From positions 39,825,325 through 39,889,324 of the forward strand of contig QCXZ01000064.1 in the NCBI GenBank assembly GCA_025024175.1: a DNA stretch of 64,000 nt. Direction: 5' to 3'. Under the pieces are notes generated by a model, which did no database searches, was not told the origin of the DNA, and worked only from the letters and a program-made list of their open reading frames with translations. Positions within the stretch are counted from its first letter, which is position 1; every line of letters begins with the position of its first letter. The translations under genes and the position numbers were made by a program. Below, one piece after another: positions 36,314 to 47,957 of the stretch. This DNA is from Rhyzopertha dominica. Its lineage: Eukaryota > Arthropoda > Insecta > Coleoptera > Bostrichidae.

Positions 36314-37272
36314 TGAAAAACAGAAAAACTAATGCGGGAATATCCTATAAAAACTTACATTATCGCCGCCTTCATCCGTGGGTCATAACAATGCGGTCAC
36401 TACGGTGGACAGACAAGGCGGTCTCACATATGCGCGGAAGATGCAAAAACAAAACATAAGTTACTCATCCGTTAAACTCAAACAGATACATTTAAGACTC
36501 ACAGAGGGGTTTTCACCCCAGGGCCTCATCCTTGTCCTGTCTATGGCTTCATCCCTGAGATTACATCATTAGTCAATGGTGGTTATGAATACCTTGTTAG
36601 TTTTCTCTCTTCAACAACTAGCTAGTGTCAACCTGAAATAGTAGAGGCTTCCCCGAACGCTCACCCTAAGGCCTATAGGGTCGCATTCCAATAGCCCGGA
36701 TCGGGGGCACCTAATAAGGCTACCCTCTCCACCAGAACTATGTCATTCGAGCAGCCCGCATTACCCCCCGGAATGCAAGTCACCCACTCGAAGGAACCAC
36801 GGCTGTTAACCGGGCACTCTGCGCTAGGGGTTTAAAACTGCCTGAGGCACATCATGGCCAAAGACCTTACTCTCACTGCCTGAGGCACATCATGGCCAAA
36901 GACCTTACTCTCACTGCCTGAGGCACGTTATGGCCAAAGACCTTACTCTCACTGCCTGAGGCACATCATGGCCAAAGACCTTACTCTCACTGCCTGAGGC
37001 ACATCATGGCCAAAGACCTCGCTCTCACTGAGCCAAAATCAAGAATATTTCTCCCTGTCAAAAATGACACATCAATACTCATTGCCTACTTTTGCATCTC
37101 CTCGCGACGCTGATATTTCTCTCCAAAACAATTAATCGCACGCATACGCATTCGCTTAGATTTTAGTATTTATCTTATTAGCAGCGATTCTAAACATAGC
37201 AAGAAGTTAATAAACGTACAAAAACACCTTTTATTTTAATATTAACGCAGATACAAAAATTGACATTTAACG
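36314..37272. repeat. LTR-like direct repeat, right copy
   Basis: Partner of 31469-32430. It starts TGAAAAACAGAAAAACTAATG, ends TTTAACG and is followed by the GTAT duplication. It has no ambiguous bases, so it is the better reference copy. Confidence 0.7.
36837..37026. repeat. 38-bp minisatellite x5 in right repeat
   Basis: Unit for unit the same as the array at 31995-32184, including the variant third and fifth units. Confidence 0.95.
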
Positions 37273-37276
37273 GTAT

Positions 37277-37988
37277 GAAATTAAATTATGTCAAAAAGAA
37301 ACAGCCCTTCACCGGAAAAGGCACCACGACCAAGTTCCACGATCACCGCAATCTGGGTATATTTGTTTCCGATTCCGATTCCGAACTACTACGGTGATAA
37401 CCGCGAACACGTGTTTATTCCAAGCAAGCAAAAAACTGAAGGTGCGCTTGGTTAATAAGTGTTATTAAGAAGAGTTTAAAGAAAGAAATAGTTAAATTTA
37501 AAAGATAGTGTGTGAGCTGAAGGCTCCTACAAAGTGATTTTAGATTCATTAACAGGTTATGTTCAAAACCCAGCAATGTTTACACAATCACTATACAAAA
37601 TATGAATCACACGACGATATTCTGACACCGAAGGTGATCAATTCAATGCTCCAAAAAAAAAGGTTCCAATCAATGTCTCAATCGCCCCCCACACGTCCGA
37701 ATGAAGTTTTCCAAGCTGATCACAAATCGGTAACAATACAAAATGGCCTAAGAATTTCCCGTTTGCGTTATTTCAAAGACTGCGCTGACGCTAGAACATA
37801 GACATCCCGAGTAACAGATTACTACGTTTAAAGAGACAAATCCTAATCGTCGAGTGACAATAATTTGGAGTTCCCAAAACTTAACAAAGAATTCAGTAAA
37901 CAAGTTAGCACCAAAAGAACTCGATTATCAACGCACTGACCAGAAACTGATTCGACGAAACCGTATTTGAAGAATCGGGCCTACCCCT
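37277..37988 (+). other. Non-coding or unrecognised short frames
   Basis: Frames from 37287 (MSKRNSPSPEKAPRPSS...) and 37559-37801 (80 aa, Ser/Pro/Gln-rich) have protein-like composition, but I recognise no family. They could be 5' remnants of a retroelement. Confidence 0.25.
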
Positions 37989-37992
37989 ATAA

Positions 37993-38916
37993 GAGGGGCG
38001 TTTACCTAGAGCGAATCGGGTCATTTTAAGCACCTACCGTTTTACATTTTACCGAGTTATTCGAAATTTTTTCGAAGTGAAATGTCGACATGGCAATGAC
38101 AAATGATGTAGCTACAACGTAGAGTTCGAGTTTTTTTCTGAATTTGGTACGGTAATGTAAATATTTGTTTTTATATTTTGCTTAAAAATGCGTATCTTTG
38201 GTCTATCTTTTTCTCGAAAACTAAGGCACATAAACGAAAAATTCGAACTCCACGTTGTAGCTATATATTTCTTTGTACACTACCAAAACCATGAGCACGA
38301 TAAATGAGTAAAAGCATTCAAAAAATCTAAAACCGCAAACCCTTTCGCACGAGTCCGTCACGNGAGCGGAATTCCAATGCCCATCCCCACCAGGTCCATC
38401 GCGTGGTATCNAGTGAATGGTGAAGCTAAGATACAAACCTGTCGGGAATGATCGAGCGGTATACGATCTATTCCGATATGACTGGATTTCTAAGATTGTA
38501 TGTCTAATTACACGTGACAAGTTTAATGTTAAAAGCTCTTTCACATTAATTTACTGTCTGCTGAAGTAATGGGGAGGCGGAAGGAAAATTATTATAAAAG
38601 TTCCTCCAGAAATCATAGTCGACATGCAGTTAGAATGAAATGTTATATAGTTCATATTTACAGAAATAAATGGGTTATTCCATATTTTGAATAACCTGGT
38701 ATAATATCATAGTAAGTTACTAATATCATGCTTACTTTTTTATGCACATCCTACTACAGTCAGCAATTTTGCGAATATTAGTTTAGCCCGTCTGTTGCTC
38801 GTACGATCTTTGCGTGATTTCAACCTATCGGCTACCCTCTTACGCCCCACGTCCTGCTGGTAATATGGGTTGCATAGTTTACATTTCTGCCCGATCGCTC
38901 CAAGTAAATGCCCCTC
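37993..38916 (-). mobile_element. TTAA-type non-autonomous transposon, copy 2
   Basis: Inverted relative to copies 1 and 3. The left end, GAGGGGCGTTTACCTAGAGC, is the right end of copy 1 reversed; the right end is AAGTAAATGCCCCTC. Both sides are flanked by ATAA (37989-37992 and 38917-38920) instead of TTAA. The interior is well conserved with the other copies, including the internal hairpin. Confidence 0.8.
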
Positions 38917-39049
38917 ATAAGCGAGTCGTTTTCGATGTAGCCAAGTGCACGAGGGGTTGCCTGTCGCAAGGCGCGAGCCTTCGGCGAAAAGATTTGTTAC
39001 AAAAGGGCCAAGTTAAAGCGCACGTACGTTGTATTAGGTTAGTGCGAAA

Positions 39050-39185
39050 CAAACACAAAGAATACATAGCTTCATCGCAAAAGGTGTTCAAAATGTAGTC
39101 CATTATTGTCCACCCAAGCTTGCACTCGACGCATCATAAAGACTCGCACTTGACCAATTATCGGATACCTATAACTGAACAGTAA
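39050..39185 (-). pseudogene. Tc1/mariner-like transposase C-terminal scrap
   Basis: The minus strand reads GQVRVFMMRRVQAWVDNNG, then LHFEHLLR and a stop (HFEH at 39095-39084). R-RV-ACI---G-HFEH just before the stop is a familiar C-terminus in insect Tc1/mariner-group transposases. Only about 45 residues remain and no inverted repeats were found. Confidence 0.35.
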
Positions 39186-39189
39186 TCTA

Positions 39190-42083
39190 GTGCACTGACC
39201 TATCGCAACCTAATACCTATAAATAGTGCCGATAAATCGCCACACGCCTAGCTGTTTTTCAGTTCTCCTTAGACGTACATACACATTTTCGCGTACAAAT
39301 TTGGCATATTATAACTTACAAACCATCGTGAAAAAAACAATCTGTCATTTTTTTTTAATATTATATAGTAATTATGGGCATAAGCAGATATCACCTTCGT
39401 AGCCAAGCCAAGTATATGTGCGTTTTACAGTGCGAAATCAGATATTGACGTCGATACGTTTTTGACATGCTTTTTTCTTTGATAGAGCACCTGAAGGCTT
39501 CCTGCAACAAATTCCGTGGAAGTGTTCCCATTGAAAAACTAATAAATCACATCGAGCTTCATTGGCCTCGAACAAAGGGCTTTTGAGACGCGCTCTTCCG
39601 TCGGTAGTACGACGCCCGTCATCATCGAGTATGTTACCTATGCAAGGCTATTGTCAAGGGTATCTTTGTTCTCTCGCTAGAGACTTATGGCCGCTTCCTA
39701 CAGTCGTACAACATTTTCATCTCCTGAACAACAATAAGCGACACCGGCAGCGTTTTTCAAATACATCTGGGAACAGAGTAGCTGTCGTTATATAAAGTAA
39801 GGACTCATGCACTCTTGATATATGATGTGTCCTGTCTAACGTATACCTTGCTTTCCGTCTATATTTTTCACGCTCAAAAGGGAAATTGCGAGATAAAAAA
39901 GTGTACCCCGGACGGTTTTTCATATACGGAAGTCGGCTAAGTCGAAAGGAGTGAAGCATAATAATACGTTTGAGAATGAAAAATGGGTCCTAGAAGACGG
40001 TCCATTATGAAACTGCGTTGCAGTGTGCTACGGACACAAAAGGTAATATTGAGTGCCCTGAGCAAAAGGTATACATGTTTGCCTGCAAAGGAAACAGTGA
40101 CAGACTTTTCTCCAAAACGACTTTTAAACTTTTTTGTAGTGCTTGCACTAAATATTGAATATATCTGCTCACTTGCGGCACTTCCAGCGGTGTTCCTATT
40201 TATTACCATATGATATTGGTTTTTAACGTGTAACAATACCATTTTAGGTCTTATAAAAGAGTAAATCGTCTATTAAAGGTCACAAAATAACATTTGTCTT
40301 CCTAACAATTCTACTTCTTTTCTCCCCACCCAAGTGATTTTATTCGATCAATCAATTACAGAAGTGCATGTGAATTCTAGCCCTGACGTAAGCGCAATCA
40401 ACCCGCCCAAAAGTTCCATTATCACTCTGTGGTTTAGTCGTCGCCTTCGTTTTGTTTCCAAACTAATAATGCAATTATATCGAATCTGACGGAAGTGGCT
40501 TTTACAGCCCCTTCGTTTCAAGTTGAGCTGGTGCTGCTAGATTTTCGCTTTCCACAGGCGTTTTCGAGATCCTAACTCAGTTTGAGGTACAGCAGTATCA
40601 AGAACGGGTATGTAAATAGGGTTTCCATAAGTTCTGAAGCGGCTTAATGTTTGCGAATAGTGTTAAAGAAGCTGTTTCCGCAGATGCTTTGTTTCTACTC
40701 TGTACCTCAAAGCCGTGTTGGAATTTGATTTTGGCAGTATGTTTCGAAACAAAATGCCCGCGTTTGTAGTAGGACGCAATAAGTAATTTTGTCATGTCAC
40801 TTATAACTTTACACGCGTATTTTTATTACTGAATATGTGTTCCATTAATGAAGAGGATGGGAAAATCGCGTCTTGGTAGACCTGGATGCTGACTTAACCT
40901 TTATCAGCCGGTTTTTGGAGCAACAACAAATGGGCGGTTAATTTGTTAGTAACATTATGCCTACAAAATTGTAGCAGTAAGGAGAATCCTGTATAGAATA
41001 AAACGAAGCGTTCTGCGGCACTAAACATCAGGGATGTATATACATCTCTGCGCTTCAAGAAGCAACGCTGTCACCTACGTACATATACGCAACGTTTTAT
41101 AACAGGAGTTCGCACCGCGATAGGTGATCCGGCTAAAATTCATGGGACCGTTAAATTTTAAAGCTGCCACATCTAAAGAAGGCGATAAAAATTGAAGAAA
41201 CGTGATTGGACTGCGAAGGAAGGTGCTGATGACAGTACGCCGGATGGCAGCGGGCCTAATGGCAAAATCGATAAATTGCATTATTCATATTTTTCGATGG
41301 CCTTGATACTTTATTACTGCGTCTGATTGGAGTTAATGAACAGAATAAACCAAATGATGAATAAATCGTACATTTTCGTGAGATAACACGGGAGACGTAT
41401 CAAAACGTTAAGCTGCAAGTTGTCATTATGGTACCATANACAGTGACATCAAGCATGCGTTGAACGAGCTGTCGTTGATTTCCTGGATAGTCAATCAGAA
41501 GATGATTTTTGATTACTGCATTTTTATTATACAAAAATGTAAAATGTTTTATTACTGTACTAAATATTTAAGAAGCGCCCATTATAGTACGGTTCTAGAA
41601 TTTAATACAAATAGAATACAAAAGAGGAAGAAGACTTGCTTTCTAAAGTAGTACAAAGTAAATTAGCAGGATCTACAAAACAAAGTTTCAATGGTTCCAT
41701 TGTAAATTATACGCCAACTCATGATGAGTATTGATACAGTAATACCCAGAATGAATGTAGAGGGTACTTGGCAAACGTTCAAACATAATTCTTACGACAT
41801 TAATAAACGGAAAACAAGGGAAGGCGGTAATATGTTGGTTAAAACACATAAAAATATGCAAAATGGAAAGGACATGTCAAAAAATTGTCGGTAACAGTGG
41901 CAAGTCACCACAGTAATAAACCAATACATTCTGTTAGCACAGAAAACAGTGAGAATCAACACGAAACTAAAACAAAACGAGCTATTAAAATGGAGGCACT
42001 TACTGTTGCAATGGGAGGAATGAAAAGTGAAATGTTTTCAAGCCTTGATGATATTACTATTGAGGTGGTAAAACATATAGGCG
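39190..42083. other. Non-coding; possible regulatory block
   Basis: No gene recognised. The segment 40850-41330 is of higher complexity than its surroundings and carries Meis/homothorax-type (TGATGACAG) and homeodomain-type words. A palindrome AGGGATGTATATACATCTCT lies near 41030-41049. A frame at 41885-42094 is unrecognised. Confidence 0.35.
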
Positions 42084-42404
42084 ATGAAGGATGATATATA
42101 TAGGGAGAATTTTGTCAAAAAAGATGGCCGGAAGAAAAAATATCACGGGACTGGAATGGTTGCCATCTGCACGAAACGATGTTTAAAAATAAAGCGACAA
42201 CAATTTAGAATAAACAATGTGTTATTTATAGATCTAAATAAAACTTTTAATATGGTACCTATAGCAAAAATACAGCCTATTTTTACAGAAATTGCAGCAG
42301 GCAAAAATCTTGTAATAACAACGCGAATTTTATATACGCGTACTAAAGGTTACTTAAGATTGTACTTGCCTTTGAACCCGAAACATGGAAAAAGGAGTAT
42401 TTGA
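42084..42404 (+). pseudogene. Possible non-LTR reverse transcriptase fragment
   Basis: The frame contains NNVLFIDLNKTFNMVPIAKI followed by VITTRILYTRTKGYLRL. This resembles the RT catalytic block A (FIDLEKAFD-VP--KLW) and the following LY---K--V segment of non-LTR elements. The catalytic Asp of block A is retained in FIDL; the second acidic position is Asn. It has no other RT motif, so it is a short fossil at best. Confidence 0.4.
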
Positions 42405-43649
42405 GTGCTTTTGTTGAATTTAGTCTTACTAGGTGGCATAATGAAGGACCGCCAAGGATAACGAAATTATATGTGGGATATCGATATCTGCATATAGTAC
42501 GGAGGCGAAACAGGTCCTTACAAGCAGACAGCGAAACAAAGGTCAAGCTTTGGAGACGAAAGTAGAGTAAGAGCAAAATAGGTAACCAGAGCATAGCTAA
42601 CAATGACATAGGAGAAGAAGTAGGGATTTCGTCGAAGCAAAAAACAACTTGCGTGGTTTGAAAAAAATCTCATGAGGAGAAAAGCAGAAAGAAACAAATA
42701 TTTGGGGAAGAAATATTCAGGAACGTACAAGAGGAAGATTAGCAATAAGGTTAGGAACTCGCCATTTTGCGTTTTATGGTATAACTAAGTTAATATACTG
42801 AAGTGACCAGAAAATATTACTCCTGCATATTAGGATTTGTAGAAATGTACATCATTGCATTCAGAGAAATAATGTGGATTCTTTTGATGTCTTTCATTAA
42901 CCTTGGTTTGGTTTATAGACTTCGATATAATTTCCTGTTGATATTCGTCTGTAATACTTTACTCGTTTACATGCAACTTACCAATCGCCTAATGTTTTAA
43001 CGAATTGATGGTACATACATACCTGAAACAAAAAGTAAGCTTTAGGATATATATCAACAAATACACATACAAACTTGTTAGCATTAGAAAGTATAAATGA
43101 TAAGAGTTAGTACCCCATTAGCGTGAAAAATTATTAGTACCGTTTCATTAACATTTTGCTGGCTACCACTATTTGCGAATTTAAAATATCACTGTCGTTA
43201 TTTGCATCTCAAAGTAAAGGCGCTGACAAATATGTATATGGCTAAAAAGCCATCATTTACAAATAGAGTACTTGGAAATTGATCTAAAGTAGTAATTTTT
43301 TATGGCATATAAAGTGAAAACTCAAGAACCAGAAGTAATGGACAACCGATAGTATGTCAACATGCTGCAAACTAACGTTGCACTGAAGCAGACAATATTA
43401 CTAAAGAAGGGTATATTATATATTTATATTTTTTATATTATACCACTAAGGGTTATGCTAACGAGCCCCGTTCCGCGTTACGGAAATACGACGTCTATGT
43501 GTAAGTTGCAGGTGCATAAGTATAAGCTATATTATTATAGTCTCCCCCGACTAGGGTGAATTGACATTAATATCAGAAATGCCAGCTAACAACTTTACAG
43601 GTAACCCACACCTACGCTGTTCTTAGCTTTTTTGATAAGACATTGATAG
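42405..43649. other. Non-coding, no gene recognised
   Basis: AT-rich unique DNA. Frames at 42803-43000 and 43362-43559 are unrecognised. Confidence 0.4.
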
Positions 43650-44940
43650 CACATATCAGTTAAGGTTTTTCACGGCCATACTGGTAGATGATTCCGGGTT
43701 AGTTGGCCGTGGTCGTGACGATTTTTTCCTCGCTGACGTATCGCCCACCTTCAGAGCCAAGTTTATAGTGGACGTAATAGTATCTGAGCTAACACAAACT
43801 GACTGTTAGGCGTCCGCCGCTGCGTTCATACATACGTAGTGGTCCTGGATTCGTGGAGTCGCGTCACCGGAGCTCGGATGATCACGTGGTGGTCGGGTTA
43901 AGTTGACGTTGTTTTCCGCAAAAGCGGTATCAATGATGTCCTGTTTATTTTCAATATTTCCTCCTTGTGGTCGAAGTTTTCTTGGAGTTTCAAGATTTCC
44001 TATCAGGGTGTCCCTGTTAGAGCAGGAGGCAGCATCTCTCGTGTTCATTTATTCTCGTAGCAGCACTTCTTTTGGTGGTCCCAATGTACACTTTTCTGTG
44101 ACTGCAAGGTATACTGCATACTGCTCTTGAAGATAAGCGATCTCTTTTTTCATCCGTGAAATTATTCTGTAGCTTTCTTGTTGGTTTATAGAATGGTGTG
44201 ATGTTCATCCTGTGCAGTACCTTCCCAATACGGTCACTGACGTTCCTGATGTAAGGCAGATAGGCCCTTCCCAATGACGTTGGTTGTTCGACAGATTCCT
44301 TCGCCTGAGGTCGTGATTGCATATCTCGTTTTATCTCCCTCGCCGAATAACCGTCCGCTTGTTGCCCACTACTGTAGATGTTGTGTTTCGCAAATTCGTT
44401 GTGTCCGGTAAGTTTGCGGTAACCCTGATGTCCTAACCATTGAGTTCGCGTTCTGGTAACTAAAACATCGAGGAAGGCAAGCTTACTGCCTTTCTTGCTC
44501 TCTACGGTAAACCTTATGGTTGGGTCTCTGCTGTCTAGATATTTAAGGATCTCCTAAATAGCGTCCTCACTGGGGCTGCAAACTATGAAGTTGTCGTTAA
44601 CGTATTTGTACCATGCCGATGACATCCTCTGCGCTGTTTCCAAGGCTTCCCTTTCGAAATTCTCCATGAATAGGTTGACCACCACTGGTCTGACTGGGCT
44701 TCCCATTGCTAATCCGCCCAGTTACTGGTAGTAATCACCCTTCCAAATGAAATAAGACGAAGTGACAAAATGTTTACACAGTGCAGTGTCATTATCTGGA
44801 AACCATTCGGATATCCCTGTAGAAAATAAGGATCTTTTCAAACATTCCATTTTCAGTGTCGGTAACGGTAGCCCCAGTTCACTTTGCATCTCCGATATCC
44901 CGCAACTATTTAATATCATTCTGAATTCCGACGTCTTCGT
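43650..44940 (-). pseudogene. Penelope-like element, RT C-terminus plus GIY-YIG endonuclease
   Basis: One minus-strand frame runs from 44919 to 44017 with only two in-frame stops (TAA at 44724-44722 and TAG at 44556-44554). Motifs in order: SSYFIWKGDYYQ, GGLAMGSPVRPVVVNLFMEN (about 44718-44660), KYVNDNFIV (44607-44580, the catalytic YVDD box with D changed to N), FTVESKKGSKLAFLDVLV, LPYIRNVSDRIGKVL, VCSIPC and KVYIGTTKRSAATRINEHE (YIG near 44088-44080). This is the Penelope RT-to-endonuclease order. A frameshift near 44045 leads into the frame 44048-43806. The N-terminal half of RT is missing, as in 5'-truncated copies. The tail to about 43650 matches the PLE tails at 46430-46720. Confidence 0.85.
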
Positions 44941-46429
44941 CGCAAGATTGACGACCCCGCTAATCAGCAGGTGCGCGGCGCGTCTCGGCGAAACGGGGCG
45001 CGAATCACCCTAATCCGATTCTAACATTCTCGTCGAGTGCCCGAATAAATGCGCTCGGGATGGGGGTAAGTGAGACCTCTCCCTCCGCCTGACGTGGAAT
45101 TATTCTTGAGACCGGGGCGCTGAGGCGAAAGATAAACGGTCCGGTCTATTAGCAGCCGGAATTTATATATTTGTTGTCACTGATTTAGTGGCTCTTAAAT
45201 TTCGGCGTAATTATCCGGTGCAATTTGGGGGCTCTTAGTGCTGGCATTATGACTGCGACCGGAGTTTGAAACTCTGATTGGCCGCATTGAAGCTGCGCTT
45301 TTGTTCAGGCGTTCTACATTCTTTGCAGATTCTCACTGAAATATTGAATTTGCTAGCGTTTATAAAATACATTCTACTTTAAGTTGTCCAATAAACAGAA
45401 CAGAAATTTGTAATGCAGTGAACTTACTTAACAGATTTGCTTTTAATCAGGATATCGAATACTGGAGTGGCGTAAAACGAATTCTAGGACAATAGTACAA
45501 CCAACTTTTAGAATATCAAAGAGCCATGCATTTTAGAAAAATGTTTGTAACGCTGAATGAAGAAAGAAATATATTACATATATTGAGTAGCAGCATGGAC
45601 TCAGCTTTGACGTTCCCGTCAAAACTGCTGGACGGTTAGCAGCAGACCGAATGGAGCGCGGCGACTAGTTCTTTTTACTTTTTTCTGTTTGAGAAGGCGC
45701 TTGATACAACGAATAATGTTACTGAAAAGCATACAAAAAAGTTATCACTCAAAAAATGTCATAACGAATTTCAATAGAATTTCATTTATATGTAGGTATT
45801 CAGTGAACAAACGTGAAGAGAAAATAACAGTTAACTTACCATCCAACTGTCAACAGTATAAGTACAGTCGTTTCAAAACCCATTAGTGTCACTTAACTCA
45901 TCATGGACTGTCNAGAAATAAGGAAACCCTGCCTGCAGTGATTATTGAAAAATATGATGGCGATGCTAATGAGTCAAAGAAGTCTGATCAACAAGGATTG
46001 GAAGAACTTCTGTAAGGTATATGATGTGTTTTTCAGTGGCACTAACTTTCATTTAAAACGCCATGAAAAATCTTCAGTGCATGTAAAAAGTTAGCAGCTC
46101 TACGGTCTAACCCTCAAATTATAAAAAATCTGCAGCAAAACAAGTTATAATTTTAAGCACCGCAATTAAAAATGCAAAATTAAAATGGTGGTCCCTAAAA
46201 AGAACTCGCCTCTAAATTTAATTACAGATCTCATAAATTTTAGATATTGTATACAATTCACTTAGAACACAATCTTGTATAATGAAAATGGAGAAGGCCA
46301 CATTAGGATCATCTGATGGAAGCACGATAATATAGTGACTTAAGAAAACACCAGTTTTCCATTAGATTGTCGAAAACAGAGATTTCAAAAGGGACAGAAT
46401 CAAGTAATTTTTAGTCAAGTTAACAAATC
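44941..46429. other. Non-coding, with a GC- and CpG-rich block
   Basis: The segment 44941-45310 is clearly richer in GC and CpG than its surroundings (GCGCGGCGCGTCTCGGCG near 44972) and lacks repeats. It could be a promoter or conserved non-coding element; no exon is recognisable. The rest is AT-rich and unrecognised. Confidence 0.4.
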
Positions 46430-46720
46430 CGATAATACTTGCTACCCCGCCTCGCGCTCGCTCCATAGGAAAAAGTGTCATTCTTAAGGCTTTCACGGCC
46501 GGCGTTGGATCTGGTGATGATTTCTTTCGGGCTGTCATGCCGTGGCCCGCAGGCAGCATCTTCAGTGATGTTCATGATCTGTTTCAGATTACACCAGCCA
46601 AACCTGAACATTACAGATGATGCTGCCAGCGCAGAGCAGCGAAACGTATGAGAAGAAAGAGGGACACCTTGGACCACGGCATAACAGCCCGGAAGAAATC
46701 ATCACCAGTGTCATTCTGTC
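46430..46720. repeat. Two PLE 3' tails in inverted orientation
   Basis: CTGGTGATGATTTCTTTCGG at 46511-46530 and the following GCTGTCATGCCGTGG are the reverse of CACGGCATAACAGCCCGGAAG at 46675-46695 and the following AAATCATCACCAG. The minus-strand copy is extended by GGCCGTGAAAGCC, a block also found in the tail of the PLE at 43650-44940. The arrangement is tail to tail with a ~110-bp centre. PLEs often carry such pseudo-LTR arrangements. Confidence 0.65.
46614..46645 (+). ncRNA. Hammerhead-like motif in PLE tail
   Basis: CAGATGA at 46614-46620, then a GCTGC/GCAGC stem closing a nine-base loop, then GAAAC at 46641-46645. This matches the CUGAUGA-stem II-GAAA half of a hammerhead with U4 changed to A. 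No clear stem III and GTC cleavage site follows, so it is probably non-functional. The inverted partner tail has lost the matching GAAAC half. Confidence 0.4.
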
Positions 46721-46955
46721 GTTTGTATTGCCAGATCAAACCTAGCAGTAGGGTTGGCGATACCTTACAAGGCATTGACCTTAACCTACATTAACTTTGG
46801 TGAGGTGGTGGTGGTATGACAACTGTGGTTGCTAGGCGAAGTTGAAATCCGAATTGCTAACCCATCGCTTGCTTACACCAAGCGGAGAAAACATCGTTAT
46901 GTCTTTTGTATTGACGGATCAAACTGAGATTAGAGATTGCCGATCCCCACTATTT
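46717..46955 (+). repeat. Two diverged copies of a PLE-tail segment
   Basis: TGTCGTTTGTATTGCCAGATC with CAAACCTAG at about 46717, and TGTCTTTTGTATTGACGGATC with CAAACTGAG at about 46900, are each followed by an ATTGCCGAT-like block. The spacing is about 183 bp. Confidence 0.5.
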
Positions 46956-47871
46956 AAAAGGGTTAAATTATTAATATAGCTACATTACAGCAACTTATTC
47001 CGCACATGCATGCAAGCTTTCAATGGATATAAACCAACTTCCTGTTTTCTGTTTACAGATGTTAAATTTCCAACCCACTCCAAACGGCATCAGAAGCGAA
47101 AAACAAACATGATTTCATAACAACATTAAACAAAGCATAGTGACAGCTCAATTCAAAAGACTATTAAGCACAATATGCTTAATCGGAATTTTGCTTGCTT
47201 TTCATCCATCAAGTTTTAAAGTTACAAAAGACAAAAATTGCTCAGTAATTGGCTGGCAAACTAATTTAGCTCCTTTATTACATTTACTGTATATATTAAA
47301 TACAAAATGACTTAAAAAATATTTACTACAGAAAGTATTACACAATAAGTAAAATCTACACCATTTGCTTACCCAGGATTGTCTTATTCAATTCAACTTA
47401 GAAACTGGCTTATTTTGCATTTCAATTTTCATTAAACAGAATATCGATTTCTATTTTCGCATTGTTTAAGGTTTACAAACAAATTAATTCGATCCTGCTA
47501 CTTTCCACTTTACCACTAACGAAATAACAACGTCGCTAGTGGCAGTTGCAACAGACGGAAAGAGTATGGCCTGACAAGTCGACAAATAATTGGAGTGTGA
47601 ACGGGAGAAACGGAAACTTTAATTTGGGCTAGTTGTCACAACTGTCACAGCCAGCGCGGCTCTCAGCTTGGGAACAACTCCAGTTTACAAAGGCCGTCGT
47701 AATAGGTGAGCACGTGGCGTTGTTGCNCATTCGAGCNGATTTATGTCTATGTCGTATGTTTGGCAAAGTTAGTTCTCTCTATTGCGATTCATACCGGTAT
47801 TATAGCGCCGTGTACGTGTCGAAAGCTTTATCTCGTTAATTCCTACGAAATATTTATCTTGCCAGAAAGTT
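46956..47871. other. Non-coding, no gene recognised
   Basis: AT-rich DNA. The segment 47580-47720 is richer in GC and contains ambiguous bases, but no motif I can name. Confidence 0.4.
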
Positions 47872-47957
47872 TAAGCTGGTACAGGAATCGAACCTGTAAC
47901 CAAGATGTGACTTTCAAATCTACAAATTAATAGTTCTGCCTTACTCTTAAGGCATCC
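47872..47957 (-). repeat. tRNA-like sequence, probable SINE piece
   Basis: The minus strand carries TACAGGTTCGATTCCTGTA, a perfect T-arm with B-box, near 47898-47880. Upstream sequence does not fold into matching acceptor or anticodon arms, so I do not call a functional tRNA. Confidence 0.35.

Larger units (their letters stand above)
31469..37272. mobile_element. LTR-like composite element
   Basis: Two direct repeats (31469-32430 and 36314-37272) enclose 3.9 kb. The whole is flanked by GTAT on both sides (31465-31468 and 37273-37276), as expected of a 4-bp target duplication. The repeats start TG and end CA (left) or CG (right). The interior contains a decayed non-LTR retrotransposon and a 111-bp tandem repeat, but no gag or pol of an LTR element. 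No convincing primer-binding site or polypurine tract is seen, so the element is either a large non-autonomous LTR derivative or a duplicated segment that mimics one. Orientation is undetermined. Confidence 0.55.

Noticed and set aside
37277..37801. Gag-like ORF of an LTR element
   Set aside because: It lies outside the right LTR-like repeat and shows no zinc knuckle or other gag landmark.
47872..47957. Functional tRNA gene
   Set aside because: Only the T-arm folds; acceptor and anticodon arms do not pair convincingly.
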